Source: Dehalococcoidia bacterium (GTDB taxonomy: Bacteria > Chloroflexota > Dehalococcoidia > GIF9 > AB-539-J10). From it: a DNA stretch of 14,370 nt. Location: NCBI GenBank assembly GCA_030606165.1, contig JAUWGZ010000032.1, positions 1 to 14,370 on the forward strand. Direction: 5' to 3'. The first letter of the stretch is position 1; every line of letters begins with the position of its first letter. The position numbers were made by a program, and so were the translations under genes. The notes below the pieces were generated by a model. It saw only the letters and a list, made by a program, of their open reading frames with translations, was not told where the DNA came from and did not search any database. Shown one piece after another: positions 6,766 to 13,585 of this stretch.

Positions 6766-7046
6766 TTACACCGTTCACCGCGGGAGGCAGAACCTCAGCG
6801 AGTAACGCCATAGCATCTGATTGCCCCCACTCAATTATATGGCTGTAAACGTCTATTGTAAAGGCAATGCTAGAGCCACCAGGACTTCAGGGACAGGCGA
6901 ACTACACTGGTAGACAAAAAGGATTTGCCCTATTGCTGATAGACTCTCATGGCATCGGGGGTATGGCCAGCATATTATTACTTCACTGGCGGATTATTCA
7001 GAGACGGCATGGTAAGTATTTCGGGCACCAAAATACTGGGTAGCAC

Positions 7047-7481
7047 CTATTCTTCTTCTATGGCCGTTACGAGGACAGCTCCCCAAGGGTCTGTTGTCAT
7101 GGCTGAGTCTATTAACTCCCCGCCTCTCCAAATTTCGACCTCAAGCGTACCATTCACAGCCTGTTTCTGGAACATTCCCCCGACCGATATGACGTCCTCA
7201 ACTGTGTACTGCTTGGAAACATTCCCTGAGACGTCGTAGGAATCTGAACTGAAAGCCACCCAAGTCTCTGGATCGTAAGCTGCGCTCGCCACCACGTACC
7301 TACCCGAAAAATTTAACCCGGCCGTGCCACCAACCTTGATCGTGTAGGTTGATGATAGCCCTTCGAGCGCTTCCGTAATCTGGTCCTCAATCATGCTCTC
7401 AACATCCATGCAACCAATCGGTAGCAAGACTAGAGCCAGGACTAGAGCTAGGATTGAAATGAGTAGTAAAAGCCTTTTCAT
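7047..7481 (-). CDS. Small secreted lipoprotein, function unknown
   Basis: 144 aa. The N-terminus MKRLLLL is followed by a hydrophobic stretch to about residue 22, then Cys24 in LLPIGC-M, which is close to a lipobox although the proline at -3 is unusual; a lipid-anchored exported protein is likely. The rest looks all-beta: YTIKVGGTAGLNFSGRYVV near 46-64 and NGTLEVEIWRGGELIDSAMTTDPWGAVLVTA at the end. This recalls small MmpS-like beta-sandwich lipoproteins, but I do not assign it to that family. The ATG has a perfect AAGGAGGG five bases upstream, which fixes the start. No cytoplasmic partner gene is adjacent; over 400 bases of empty DNA flank it on both sides. Confidence 0.75.
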   Translation of the reverse strand: MKRLLLLISILALVLALVLLPIGCMDVESMIEDQITEALEGLSSTYTIKVGGTAGLNFSGRYVVASAAYDPETWVAFSSDSYDVSGNVSKQYTVEDVISVGGMFQKQAVNGTLEVEIWRGGELIDSAMTTDPWGAVLVTAIEEE

Positions 7482-7912
7482 GATGCCCTCCTTAAGCTAT
7501 ACCATCGCATTGTTATCATTCCCACTGTTATTATTATGGGCCTTTGTGATTAGTGCTGTCAATACCCCACTCCACGTTCCAATTAAAGGCCGAAATTCCG
7601 CCATTTTGGACGGGAGTTTGGCGATAAATCCTATTTCAAGAGGATCCCTTCAGGCAATCTTGCCGACCTTGTGTTGTGGCGTTTTTGTCGGACTTTGACC
7701 AACATGGATAATATCGAGCTGGTGGGGCCAGGCATCACGGACGCCCAGGGGGAAATATCATGAAGGCACTACTCTTTACAATAAAATACGCTCTGAGAGG
7801 CGATTTTAGATGGGTAAAACGCTTGGGGCTACATTGGATAGGTCTGTGCCCTTTTAGTGGCTAGTTCAGCACGAGGCATTAGCAGGCGCGGGTCAGGGCA
7901 AGTTAAGGAGTG
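7482..7912. other. Intergenic region with cryptic short frames
   Basis: No ordinary gene is present in about 430 bases. The plus strand carries an open frame without a start codon, which ends at a TGA (7761-7763) overlapping the ATG of the short frame described at 7760-7864. The rest shows no recognised gene or RNA. Confidence 0.4.
7760..7864 (+). CDS. Possible 34-aa small protein or remnant of a gene start
   Basis: An ATG with GGGGGA six bases upstream opens a 34-codon frame beginning MKALLFTIKYALRGDF and containing two tryptophans. Its ATG overlaps by four bases (ATGA) the stop of an open plus-strand frame that reads back to a TAA near 7585 (about 57 codons, no ATG start near its beginning, ending ELVGPGITDAQGEIS). 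A stop-start overlap plus a ribosome binding site is what the junction of two operon genes looks like, so this may be a decayed gene boundary. I recognise neither peptide, and chance is possible. Confidence 0.25.
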   Translation: MKALLFTIKYALRGDFRWVKRLGLHWIGLCPFSG

Positions 7913-8215
7913 TTAGGCATCCTCTGCTCTGATACATGGGAAGACAACTCTGAAGGGAACCTCCTTTTTTCGTAGTGATTGATATAGAGATAGGGCTTCG
8001 TTTGTCTCCAGGGGGGTGATTTTGTTAATTTCGCCTTGCAATAGCGTTTGATATTGGGCAAAGAAATTACCCTTTGGCGTTTTGAATAAGAATGTATTAC
8101 GGCCACCTTGCTCACAGTTATAACCGTTCCAGTATGCGTCATGGGCTACTAGCGTTGCTTTGTCTGTGCGGTATCGCTTACCTGCGGCAACCCAGGTCAT
8201 GTTTTGTGGTTGCAT
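7913..8215 (-). CDS. Conserved-looking 100-aa protein, function unknown
   Basis: A cytoplasmic protein without signal peptide or membrane segment. The core reads YRTDKATLVAHDAYWNGYN from residue 15 and then GGRNTFLFKTPKGNFFAQY, a pattern of short beta strands with conserved-looking aromatic and glycine positions. A helix (LETNEALSLYQSLR) follows. It resembles small proteins that I have seen described only as hypothetical, and I cannot name a family. The ATG has GGAGGTGA five bases upstream, the best ribosome binding site in the window, and a TATAAT box 73 bases further up, so it is very likely expressed. It is divergent from rnpB. Confidence 0.72.
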   Translation of the reverse strand: MQPQNMTWVAAGKRYRTDKATLVAHDAYWNGYNCEQGGRNTFLFKTPKGNFFAQYQTLLQGEINKITPLETNEALSLYQSLRKKEVPFRVVFPCIRAEDA

Positions 8216-8287
8216 CGGTTCACCTCCACTTATACTTTTGGCCCAAGCTGTGTCGGTATTGCTGGGGCCTTGCCATTATTCTCTTAT

Positions 8288-8293
8288 ATTATA
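8288..8293 (-). promoter_or_regulatory. -10 box of the 100-aa protein gene
   Basis: A perfect TATAAT on the minus strand, about 73 bases upstream of the ATG at 8215. No good -35 is seen at 16-18 bases, so it may need an activator, or the match may be chance. Confidence 0.35.
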
Positions 8294-8360
8294 CCTCAAG
8301 GATGCGTTTTTTGGACTGGTTGTTGCCAGCAGGCAATCTTGCCTTGGTCAATTCGAGAAT

Positions 8361-8389
8361 TTGACCTTTGTTCTGGTTGACTATAAAAT
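8361..8389 (+). promoter_or_regulatory. Promoter of rnpB
   Basis: TTGACC (8361-8366), 17 bases, then TAAAAT (8384-8389). Transcription would start about 8395-8397, exactly where the 5' arm of the RNase P P1 helix begins. The agreement between promoter geometry and RNA end supports both calls. Confidence 0.7.
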
Positions 8390-8393
8390 AAAC

Positions 8394-8804
8394 TTGGGCG
8401 AGTAAACCGGGTGACCGCCCTGGATTTAATATGCCGGGGAGGAAAGTCCGAGCTCCACCGAGCAGGGTGCTGGGTAACACCCAGGAGGGGTGACCCTACG
8501 GAAAGTGCAACAGAAACATACCGCCAGCGGCTGGCCTAGCCAGTGCGGGTAAGGGTGAAATGGTGAGGTAAGAGCTCACCAGCAACCAGGAGACTGGTTG
8601 GCTGGGCAAACCCCACTTGGAGCAAGACCGAATAAGAGGGCTCAACTACTCCAAAGTCTCAAGACTCTGGGGTAAGTTTAAGGTGCTCGGCCGAAGCCCT
8701 TGGGTTGGTCGCTTGACCCTGATGGTAACGTCAGGGCTAGATGGATGGTCACCACCCCGATTCGGTCGGGGTACAGAACTCGGCTTACAGGTTTACTTGC
8801 CCAA
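8394..8804 (+). ncRNA. rnpB: RNase P RNA, bacterial type A
   Basis: The catalytic RNA that trims tRNA 5' leaders. The ends are defined by helix P1: bases 8394-8408 pair with 8790-8804 over 15 positions with only one G-U. Conserved regions in order: GAGGAAAGTCCGAGCTCC (CR I with the P4 5' strand, about 8439-8456), GTGCAACAGAAACATACCGCC (about 8505), GGTAAGGGTGAAATGG (CR II, about 8548), the AGACCGAATAAGAGGGCT stretch (CR IV, about 8625), and CAGAACTCGGCTTACAG (CR V with the P4 3' strand, 8774-8790). At about 411 nt the length is normal for type A. The U-rich AAAAATATTTTT just after P1 may serve as the terminator. The open frames on either strand here are shadows of this gene. Confidence 0.96.
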
Positions 8805-8921
8805 AAATATTTTTCAGGCTTGTATGCGGCAAAGGACAGGGGTGAGGCTTAAGCCTTGACCAGGGGATTATCCAAGGGAAAAACAAGGGAGAAAATAGTA
8901 TCTCAGCAGCCATAAGCAAGT

Positions 8922-8950
8922 TTGTTAAACCGGAGTCCCGGGCGTAAAAT
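8922..8950 (+). promoter_or_regulatory. Candidate promoter giving a leaderless transcript
   Basis: TTGTTA (8922-8927), 17 bases, then TAAAAT (8945-8950), the same -10 as rnpB. Transcription would start about 8957-8959, on or just before the ATG at 8959, leaving no leader. A GATAAT at 8951-8956 overlaps and is an alternative -10 with a 23-base spacer. Confidence 0.4.
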
Positions 8951-8958
8951 GATAATAT

Positions 8959-9186
8959 ATGTGTGACATCCCCCCAAAGCTTCGGGATTTTATTCTCTTT
9001 TGTGCTCAGAGGCGGAGCCCGGAGTGGCCGGCTATTTATGATGAAATGACCAGAGTAGCCGGAAGAAAATTGTTCCAGGGATTAGGCTGCAAAGACCTTA
9101 AGCAACTGGGGTTATCCTTCTCCCTATCTGGTATGGACAAAACCATCCAATTGGTGAAACAAGTTACCTCCCAAAACCATCAGTAA
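8959..9186 (+). CDS. 75-aa cytoplasmic protein, function unknown
   Basis: A small, helix-rich protein: KLRDFILFCAQRR near 7-19, SPEWPAIYDEMTRVAGR near 20-36, then GLGCKDLKQLGLSFSLSGMDKTIQLVKQV. It has no membrane segment or metal motif, and I do not recognise a family. The codon pattern is protein-like and the amino-acid composition is ordinary. The ATG has no ribosome binding site; a promoter-like pair ends nine bases before it, which would make the mRNA leaderless. It is about 150 bases downstream of rnpB and about 100 bases before the phosphodiesterase gene, on the same strand. It may be a real conserved gene, but the evidence is only sequence quality and context. Confidence 0.6.
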   Translation: MCDIPPKLRDFILFCAQRRSPEWPAIYDEMTRVAGRKLFQGLGCKDLKQLGLSFSLSGMDKTIQLVKQVTSQNHQ

Positions 9187-9294
9187 GAAGCATTTTGCAG
9201 TATCTATCCAGTGGGTGGTATAGGTGAAGGGCCCATAACAACAAAAAAGCTGCTTGGCTGCATTCTAATGTAGTCAATTCAAGGAGGCTTGTTA

Positions 9295-9759
9295 TTGCGG
9301 ATAGCTGTGCTTGCCGATACTCATGCAAATAAGCTTGGACACCTCTCTAAAAAGATAATTGATGCCCTCTCCACGGTAGATTTGATAATCCACGCTGGAG
9401 ACTTCACCGATGTACAACTGCTCGAGGAATTGAAACAACTGGGGGAGGTAAAAGCAGTCCGTGGTAATATGGATTCAACGGAGCTAAAGAATATACTCCC
9501 GGTCAAGGAAATAGTTGAAATAGAAAATAAGCGAATCGGCATAACTCATGGCTCAGGCGCCCGTTGGGGAATAGAGGAGAGGGTAAGGAAAATGTTTGAG
9601 TCGGATCGGATTGATATTATCGTCTATGGCCATTCTCACCAATCCCAAAACAAGGTCATCGATGGCATTCTCCTTTTCAATCCCGGGAAGGCCACAGATT
9701 CTTTTGGCATTCTTACGATCAATGGAGAGGCCGAAGGAGAAATAATCAGCTCTCGATGA
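9295..9759 (+). CDS. YfcE/MJ0936-family metallophosphodiesterase
   Basis: 154 aa from the chosen start. It has the full calcineurin-like metallophosphoesterase pattern: VLADTHAN at the N-terminus (Asp, His), HAGDFTD (Asp), RGNMD (the GNxD block), ITHGSG (His) and YGHSHQ (final Gly-His-x-His), which bind two metal ions. The family hydrolyses phosphodiesters in vitro (model substrates, possibly cyclic nucleotides), and its cellular substrate is uncertain. The frame offers TTG at 9289 and TTG at 9295; AAGGAGG ends one base before the first and seven before the second, so the second is the start, giving MRIAVLAD, the usual N-terminus. The gene converges with the Memo gene, with seven bases between the stops. 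Confidence 0.9.
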   Translation: MRIAVLADTHANKLGHLSKKIIDALSTVDLIIHAGDFTDVQLLEELKQLGEVKAVRGNMDSTELKNILPVKEIVEIENKRIGITHGSGARWGIEERVRKMFESDRIDIIVYGHSHQSQNKVIDGILLFNPGKATDSFGILTINGEAEGEIISSR

Positions 9760-9766
9760 TGATTGT

Positions 9767-10600
9767 TTACCGTTTTATCACGATGGAGCCGTAGCCGACC
9801 ACTTGGGAGAAATCGCCACTCGTGTCTCCGCTGGTGGCATATTTCAATAAACTTGCCTTTTTGGCTTTCATTTCTTTGGCTGCGACAATAGCCGAAGCCA
9901 CCGGACCGTACCCGCACATGGTGCAATTAAGGCTCTCACAGCGCTCGTATAGTTCTTCTTCGTCCAGAGCAACTATGGCTTCTATCACAGAAGCATCCTT
10001 TTCCATAGCTACAGAGTGAGGTTCATAATGTGTGAAATCACTGCTGGCGATAATTATTAGGTTATCGCCTGCCTGTGAAATAGCCTTGCCTACTGCCTGA
10101 GCTGTTTCTATGTCTTGAGCCAGCATAGTTATGGGCACAATTTTTACCTTCTTATAGAGGTGTTGGAGCCAGGGTAATTGCACTTCGATACTGTGCTCAT
10201 GTATATGAGCGGTCTCGTCTGCTTTGATTATCTTCCCCAAAAGTTTTTGGGCAAGCTTTTCGTTTATTTTCACCTCACCCATGGGTGTGTTCCAGTTACC
10301 TCCTGCCCATAGAGAAACAGGATACCCATACCCGGTGTGGTTGGGACCAAGTATCACTGCGGTATCGAATATTCCATCATCAGCAAGCTCCTTATAGGCA
10401 TGGGCTGCTACTGGCCCGGAGTAATAATAGCCAGCGTGGGGGGCAACGATAGCCACAATCTCCCTCGGCCCTTTGCTATTCACCTGGGGTATAGTTCCCG
10501 GTCCAAGCTCATGTTTGTAGCACCATTCAATTTGTTCTTCTAATTCTCTGGCAGTGCCAGCATAAAACATACCAGAAACAGCAGGTTTTCTTATCTTCAT
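9767..10600 (-). CDS. Memo-family protein (AmmeMemoRadiSam system protein B-like)
   Basis: 277 aa covering the whole Memo fold, a relative of nonheme-iron dioxygenases (LigB-like). Seen: RKPAVSGMFY at the start, VAPHAGYYYSGPVAAHAY (His55), ILGPNHTG (His88), HEHSIEVQLPWLQ (His136), SSDFTHYEP and MCGYGPVASA (Cys229). These match the conserved His/His/Cys pocket of human Memo, which binds metal (copper has been reported). In many prokaryotes a Memo gene travels with an AMMECR1 gene and a radical SAM gene; neither is in this window. The ATG has only GGG eight bases upstream, so initiation may be coupled to the gene 22 bp before it. The biochemical function of the bacterial family remains unproven. 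Confidence 0.92.
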   Translation of the reverse strand: MKIRKPAVSGMFYAGTARELEEQIEWCYKHELGPGTIPQVNSKGPREIVAIVAPHAGYYYSGPVAAHAYKELADDGIFDTAVILGPNHTGYGYPVSLWAGGNWNTPMGEVKINEKLAQKLLGKIIKADETAHIHEHSIEVQLPWLQHLYKKVKIVPITMLAQDIETAQAVGKAISQAGDNLIIIASSDFTHYEPHSVAMEKDASVIEAIVALDEEELYERCESLNCTMCGYGPVASAIVAAKEMKAKKASLLKYATSGDTSGDFSQVVGYGSIVIKR

Positions 10601-10622
10601 GAGATACCCGCGCAGAGCAGGA

Positions 10623-11336
10623 CTACCCTTTAGGCTCTCTTTTCGTCCTTTTCTTGGTCTTTTTCCCGCTCTCCTCAGCTTCTCTCTCGGTCTTTCCTTT
10701 GCTCTCCTCTGCGAGCTTCTCTATCCCTAGCCTAGCTTGGTCACGGTACCAGCGGTGTATCTCGTCCAGAGCTGGTGGGAAGATACTGAACACCTCTATA
10801 TCACTAGGAAATTGCACTGAGTGTTCCTCTCTAATGAACAGAAGCCCAGCCTCATCGTCTTTAAGCGTCGCGCTTATCTTTTTAGCCATAAATTCATTTC
10901 TCTTCTTCGCCGCTTCAACATAGAATTCAGAAACTTTACTTGCCACCTTATCACTTATAAAACCAAGCATCAGGCATCTCTGCCAGTCCATGACCTCTTC
11001 AAATAATTCTCTTTCTTCAACTGTCTCAAAGATAGCGCCATTATCACACTGAGTTTTAGCAATTTGATAACTGCCTGGACTCAGCCTCTCCATGACCTTC
11101 ATGCCATCCTCACCGGATTGAAAGATTGATTCGTGGTAAACCCGGTTTACCATTCCAATCTTCGACGCTAAATTTATTAGCTGTTCTGCTACCTGTTGCC
11201 AATAACGACTACATTTTTCCTTGTATTCATCAGGGGCTTCCTCGCCGGAATATACAAGTGGGACGAGGTAAAGTTTCTTTCCCTGTTTGAAACGCTCAGC
11301 TTCAAGCCTCTCTATTTTGCCTAATTGCTCTGGCAT
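10623..11336 (-). CDS. Hypothetical protein with charged lysine-rich tail
   Basis: 237 aa, cytoplasmic, mostly helical by eye. The first half reads KLYLVPLVYSGEEAPDEYKEKCSRYW and then helices; a middle FETVEERELFEEVMDWQRCLMLG and the FIREEHSVQFPSDIEVFSIFPPALDEIHRWYRDQ segment look well ordered. The last about 30 residues are almost all Lys, Glu, Arg and Ser and probably disordered. I do not recognise a family. The ATG has GGGAG ten bases upstream. The TAG stop is followed 22 bp later by the Memo ATG, so the two are probably co-transcribed and may act together. No catalytic motif is visible. Confidence 0.8.
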   Translation of the reverse strand: MPEQLGKIERLEAERFKQGKKLYLVPLVYSGEEAPDEYKEKCSRYWQQVAEQLINLASKIGMVNRVYHESIFQSGEDGMKVMERLSPGSYQIAKTQCDNGAIFETVEERELFEEVMDWQRCLMLGFISDKVASKVSEFYVEAAKKRNEFMAKKISATLKDDEAGLLFIREEHSVQFPSDIEVFSIFPPALDEIHRWYRDQARLGIEKLAEESKGKTEREAEESGKKTKKRTKREPKG

Positions 11337-11427
11337 GGATATTTATCTCCCAAAGAAGTCTTCCAAAGCCTCAGTGCACTTTATATCGAGATGGACTTAA
11401 ATGGAAAAGGCAAATTTTTCATGGGTA

Positions 11428-11745
11428 CTATTCATCAGGCTCTCCTTCTTTTCCCCAGTTCTGCATCATCTTCTTGATTCGCTGGGCAAGTTCGGGATCC
11501 TCCTTGAGACGCTGAGTAAATATGGGGCAGCTCTGAAGAATCATCTCCTGACTCATAGAGGCCATGCTTTCCATAACTTGGTCTAGTTCGTTTTTGGCTT
11601 GTTCAGGTAGATTTGTCCCCTGCATCGCTATCCTGAACTGCGCGATATCCTCAATGCTAACCTGAACCGGAGTCAGACAGTTTTTATACCAGGGACATTC
11701 CTTACATCTGACAAGCGCCGTGACTTCATCTAAAATATCACCCAT
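11428..11745 (-). CDS. Small four-cysteine protein, function unknown
   Basis: 105 aa from the ATG at 11743-11745, chosen because AGGAGG lies six bases upstream; an upstream in-frame ATG at 11800-11802 adds 19 residues that look non-coding. The protein has VRCKECPWYKNCLTP at 12-26, a C-x2-C-x5-C group, and a fourth cysteine at QSCPIF (Cys73). This is compatible with binding zinc or an iron-sulfur cluster. The C-terminal half is helical and charged with methionine-rich stretches (MESMASMSQEMILQS). It precedes the charged-tail protein and Memo genes by 91 bp on the same strand, so a three-gene unit is possible. Family not recognised. Confidence 0.75.
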   Translation of the reverse strand: MGDILDEVTALVRCKECPWYKNCLTPVQVSIEDIAQFRIAMQGTNLPEQAKNELDQVMESMASMSQEMILQSCPIFTQRLKEDPELAQRIKKMMQNWGKEGEPDE

Positions 11746-11767
11746 TTTGGTCCTCCTGGTTAACGTA

Positions 11768-11776
11768 ATTTTAGCA
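11768..11776 (-). promoter_or_regulatory. Extended -10 promoter of the four-cysteine protein gene
   Basis: TGCTAAAAT on the minus strand is an extended -10 (TGn-TAAAAT), the same -10 hexamer as at rnpB. It would start transcription near 11762, 17 bases before the ATG, leaving just room for the AGGAGG. No -35 at the right distance is convincing. Confidence 0.35.
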
Positions 11777-12100
11777 CCTTTCTTTGATATAAAGGAAATC
11801 AAATTCCTTGCGACTGGTTGTATGACGTTTAAAAATTTGGCATTTAATTTTTGGCAGGTAGACCCTCCTTAATTTTAGTTGACATAATGTTCTAACTGCC
11901 TGATTCCAATCTGGCTTAGCCAGAGGATGGTATTTGCGGTGAGTCTCTTCAGCATACTTATCGGAGGCATGGACATAGCGGGTGGTGGTATCCAATGATT
12001 CGTGACCAAGAAGAATTTGAAGAGCTGCAGGGTTGGCACCTTCCTCAACTATGTGCCATGGCAATCCCGTTTCTGTAAATTTTCTATTTGTACTTGACAT
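11771..12100 (-). pseudogene. Tyrosine recombinase C-terminal fragment
   Basis: A 109-codon frame. Residues 13 to about 60 match the end of phage-type tyrosine recombinases: VEEGANPAALQILLGHESLDTTTRYVHAS includes the last active-site histidine (LGH) and the nucleophile tyrosine (RYVH). The catalytic arginine, lysine and HxLR motif are missing, and the frame is closed by a TAG upstream at about 12127, so the N-terminal three quarters are gone. The last about 40 residues do not look like a recombinase and are probably read-through. It starts five bases after the stop of the complete recombinase but belongs to a different subfamily. No ribosome binding site. It looks like a remnant left by an earlier integration or recombination event. 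Confidence 0.7.
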
Positions 12101-12105
12101 AAGAT

Positions 12106-13041
12106 TTATGCCTGCCTGTTTTTGCTATGAAAAGCCTTGTGAACCTCTTTTAGATGCCTGTTGGTGACGTGGGTGTAAACTTGAGTGGTTCTGATACTTT
12201 CATGGCCCAGCATTTCCTGGACGGAGCGAATATCGGCTCCACCTATCAGAAGGTCTGTGGCAAAGGAATGCCTCAAGGTGTGCGGAGTTGCCTCGATTGG
12301 CAAGCCAGCTCTTTTTGCATGCTTGGAAACTATATTTTGGATAGACCTTGCCGTCAGCCGCATTTTTTCACCATTGTTCCGAGCGTCTACCTTGCCGCTA
12401 TGGCGAATAAACAGCGGCTTAAAATTGTCCTGGCGCGACCGCAGGTAGCGCTCAATCCATTGGGCGGCCGTATCTGATAGAAAAACTACCCGTATTTTAT
12501 TTCCCTTGCCTTTGACGCCAAATTCCTTACGCTCTAAGTCTATTTGGTCGCGATTCAAACTAACTAATTCCGATACTCTTAATCCTGTGCTGTATAGGGT
12601 TTCTAAGATAGTCCTATCCCTCAGTCCCGCATTAGTTGCTATTTTGGGACTGTTTAGCAGTCTCTCTATCTGCTCCGGGTTTAAGAAGGCAATAGAACGG
12701 GAGCCTTGCTTGGGGAGCTCTATCTTGTCAGGGGACAGGGTAACTATGTCGCGCTGAACCAAGAGATAACGCAAAAAAGCTCTCAACGCAACGATGTGGT
12801 AGCTCTGGGTAACGCGCTCCAGTGGTAGGCCATCGCGGGCACGCAAATGCGCTAAATATAACCTGTACCTTCTGACAAGCTCCAGATTTATGTCTTCAGG
12901 CTTTGCGGCAGGACAATTCTCGGTAAGCCAGTTGTGGAAACGCTTCAAATAATGTCTGTACTCACGAATGGTTAGAGGAGAGCAGCCTTTCTGGATTTCC
13001 AGGTATTCTAAGAACTCGGCGATCAATAACTCCAGGGTCAT
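12106..13041 (-). CDS. Tyrosine site-specific recombinase, XerC/XerD-like
   Basis: 311 aa, the normal length of XerC/D proteins. It has an N-terminal SAM-like DNA-binding domain (ending near residue 105) with CSPLTIREYRHYLKRF at 20-35, then the catalytic domain with STGLRVSEL (Arg155), VKGKGNKIR (Lys179 candidate), HTLRHSFAT (His254, Arg257), MLGHESI (His280) and TTQVYTH (Tyr289). The catalytic set is complete, so it should be active. Such enzymes resolve chromosome dimers or integrate elements; with a recombinase fragment beside it and no dif-like site recognised, a mobile-element or adaptive role is as likely as a housekeeping one. The ATG has no clear ribosome binding site. A good promoter lies 65-93 bases upstream. 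Confidence 0.93.
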   Translation of the reverse strand: MTLELLIAEFLEYLEIQKGCSPLTIREYRHYLKRFHNWLTENCPAAKPEDINLELVRRYRLYLAHLRARDGLPLERVTQSYHIVALRAFLRYLLVQRDIVTLSPDKIELPKQGSRSIAFLNPEQIERLLNSPKIATNAGLRDRTILETLYSTGLRVSELVSLNRDQIDLERKEFGVKGKGNKIRVVFLSDTAAQWIERYLRSRQDNFKPLFIRHSGKVDARNNGEKMRLTARSIQNIVSKHAKRAGLPIEATPHTLRHSFATDLLIGGADIRSVQEMLGHESIRTTQVYTHVTNRHLKEVHKAFHSKNRQA

Positions 13042-13585
13042 TTTTAATTCTTATGTTTAATAGATTGTTTCTTTTCGCAAAAGTGACAGTTTACGAAACC
13101 AATTTATGTTAATACTTCTATATTTTCATGTCAAGTGCCCGATTTCACACACTGTTTGTTGCACTCAAGGCGAAGTAATACTTTCTACGAGCACAAAGGT
13201 CGCGATTAAGCTGTTGGAATCTAAAAAGCTTAGTTTTGCTACTCTTCCCCGGCGGCCCGGCGTGAAAACATCAACTAAACTAGCCCTCAAAAAGTGCGGG
13301 AGATACATTACAATTACCCCCTGCCTTTTTCATGCCCTTAAAATCGTCTCTCAGAGTGAGTTTAAAAATTTCTAGCCTCAGGCATCCCAACTTTGGTCGT
13401 TGTCACGACACAATATTAACGCAAATATTCCTTTTAGTATGCGCCTATTAGCACTGAAGTCTGATTTGAAGCAGGTACAAATTTTAGAAAAACTTAGAGG
13501 TTACTATACCACGAAGACTAACAAGCTCTGCTATAGATATAGGACTCTAGTTCCTGCTGGATAAATTTGACAATAATTACGTGGT
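13042..13585. other. AT-rich intergenic region
   Basis: About 540 bases. Besides the recombinase promoter I see nothing certain. An 89-codon plus-strand frame (13106-13375) has no ribosome binding site, is rich in hydrophobic and basic residues without a domain, and overlaps that promoter, so I reject it. No tRNA or clear attachment-site repeat is seen. Confidence 0.45.
13106..13134 (-). promoter_or_regulatory. Candidate promoter of the tyrosine recombinase
   Basis: Minus strand TTGACA (13129-13134), 17 bases, TAACAT (13106-13111). It gives a start near 13099 and a 58-nt leader. The -35 is perfect and the -10 matches four of six bases. Confidence 0.5.

Larger units (their letters stand above)
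6324..7046. other. Gene-poor intergenic region
   Basis: No gene can be supported in these 720 bases. A 73-codon minus-strand frame (6366-6587) starts with TTG without a ribosome binding site, matches nothing I recognise, and ends inside the hairpin loop at 6366-6368. Its end, from about SVKFEGSLRVHW onward, has a beta-strand look and could be a gene remnant. The region also holds the hairpin at 6354-6378 and a 16-base direct repeat. Composition is AT-richer than the aroF side. Confidence 0.5.

Noticed and set aside
8845..8856. 12-base palindrome AGGCTTAAGCCT after rnpB as its terminator
   Set aside because: No loop and no U run; the U-rich stretch after P1 is a better candidate.
8289..8859. 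Open frames on both strands, such as 8617-8859 plus and 8289-8480 minus
   Set aside because: They overlap the RNase P RNA gene, have no ribosome binding sites and no recognisable domain; they are shadows of the structured RNA.
13106..13375. 89-codon plus-strand frame
   Set aside because: No ribosome binding site, overlaps the recombinase promoter, no domain-like pattern.
13380..13580. Possible tRNA or attachment site next to the recombinase
   Set aside because: No cloverleaf or TpsiC-like GTTCnAnnC sequence could be found, and no repeat shared with the other side of the recombinase.
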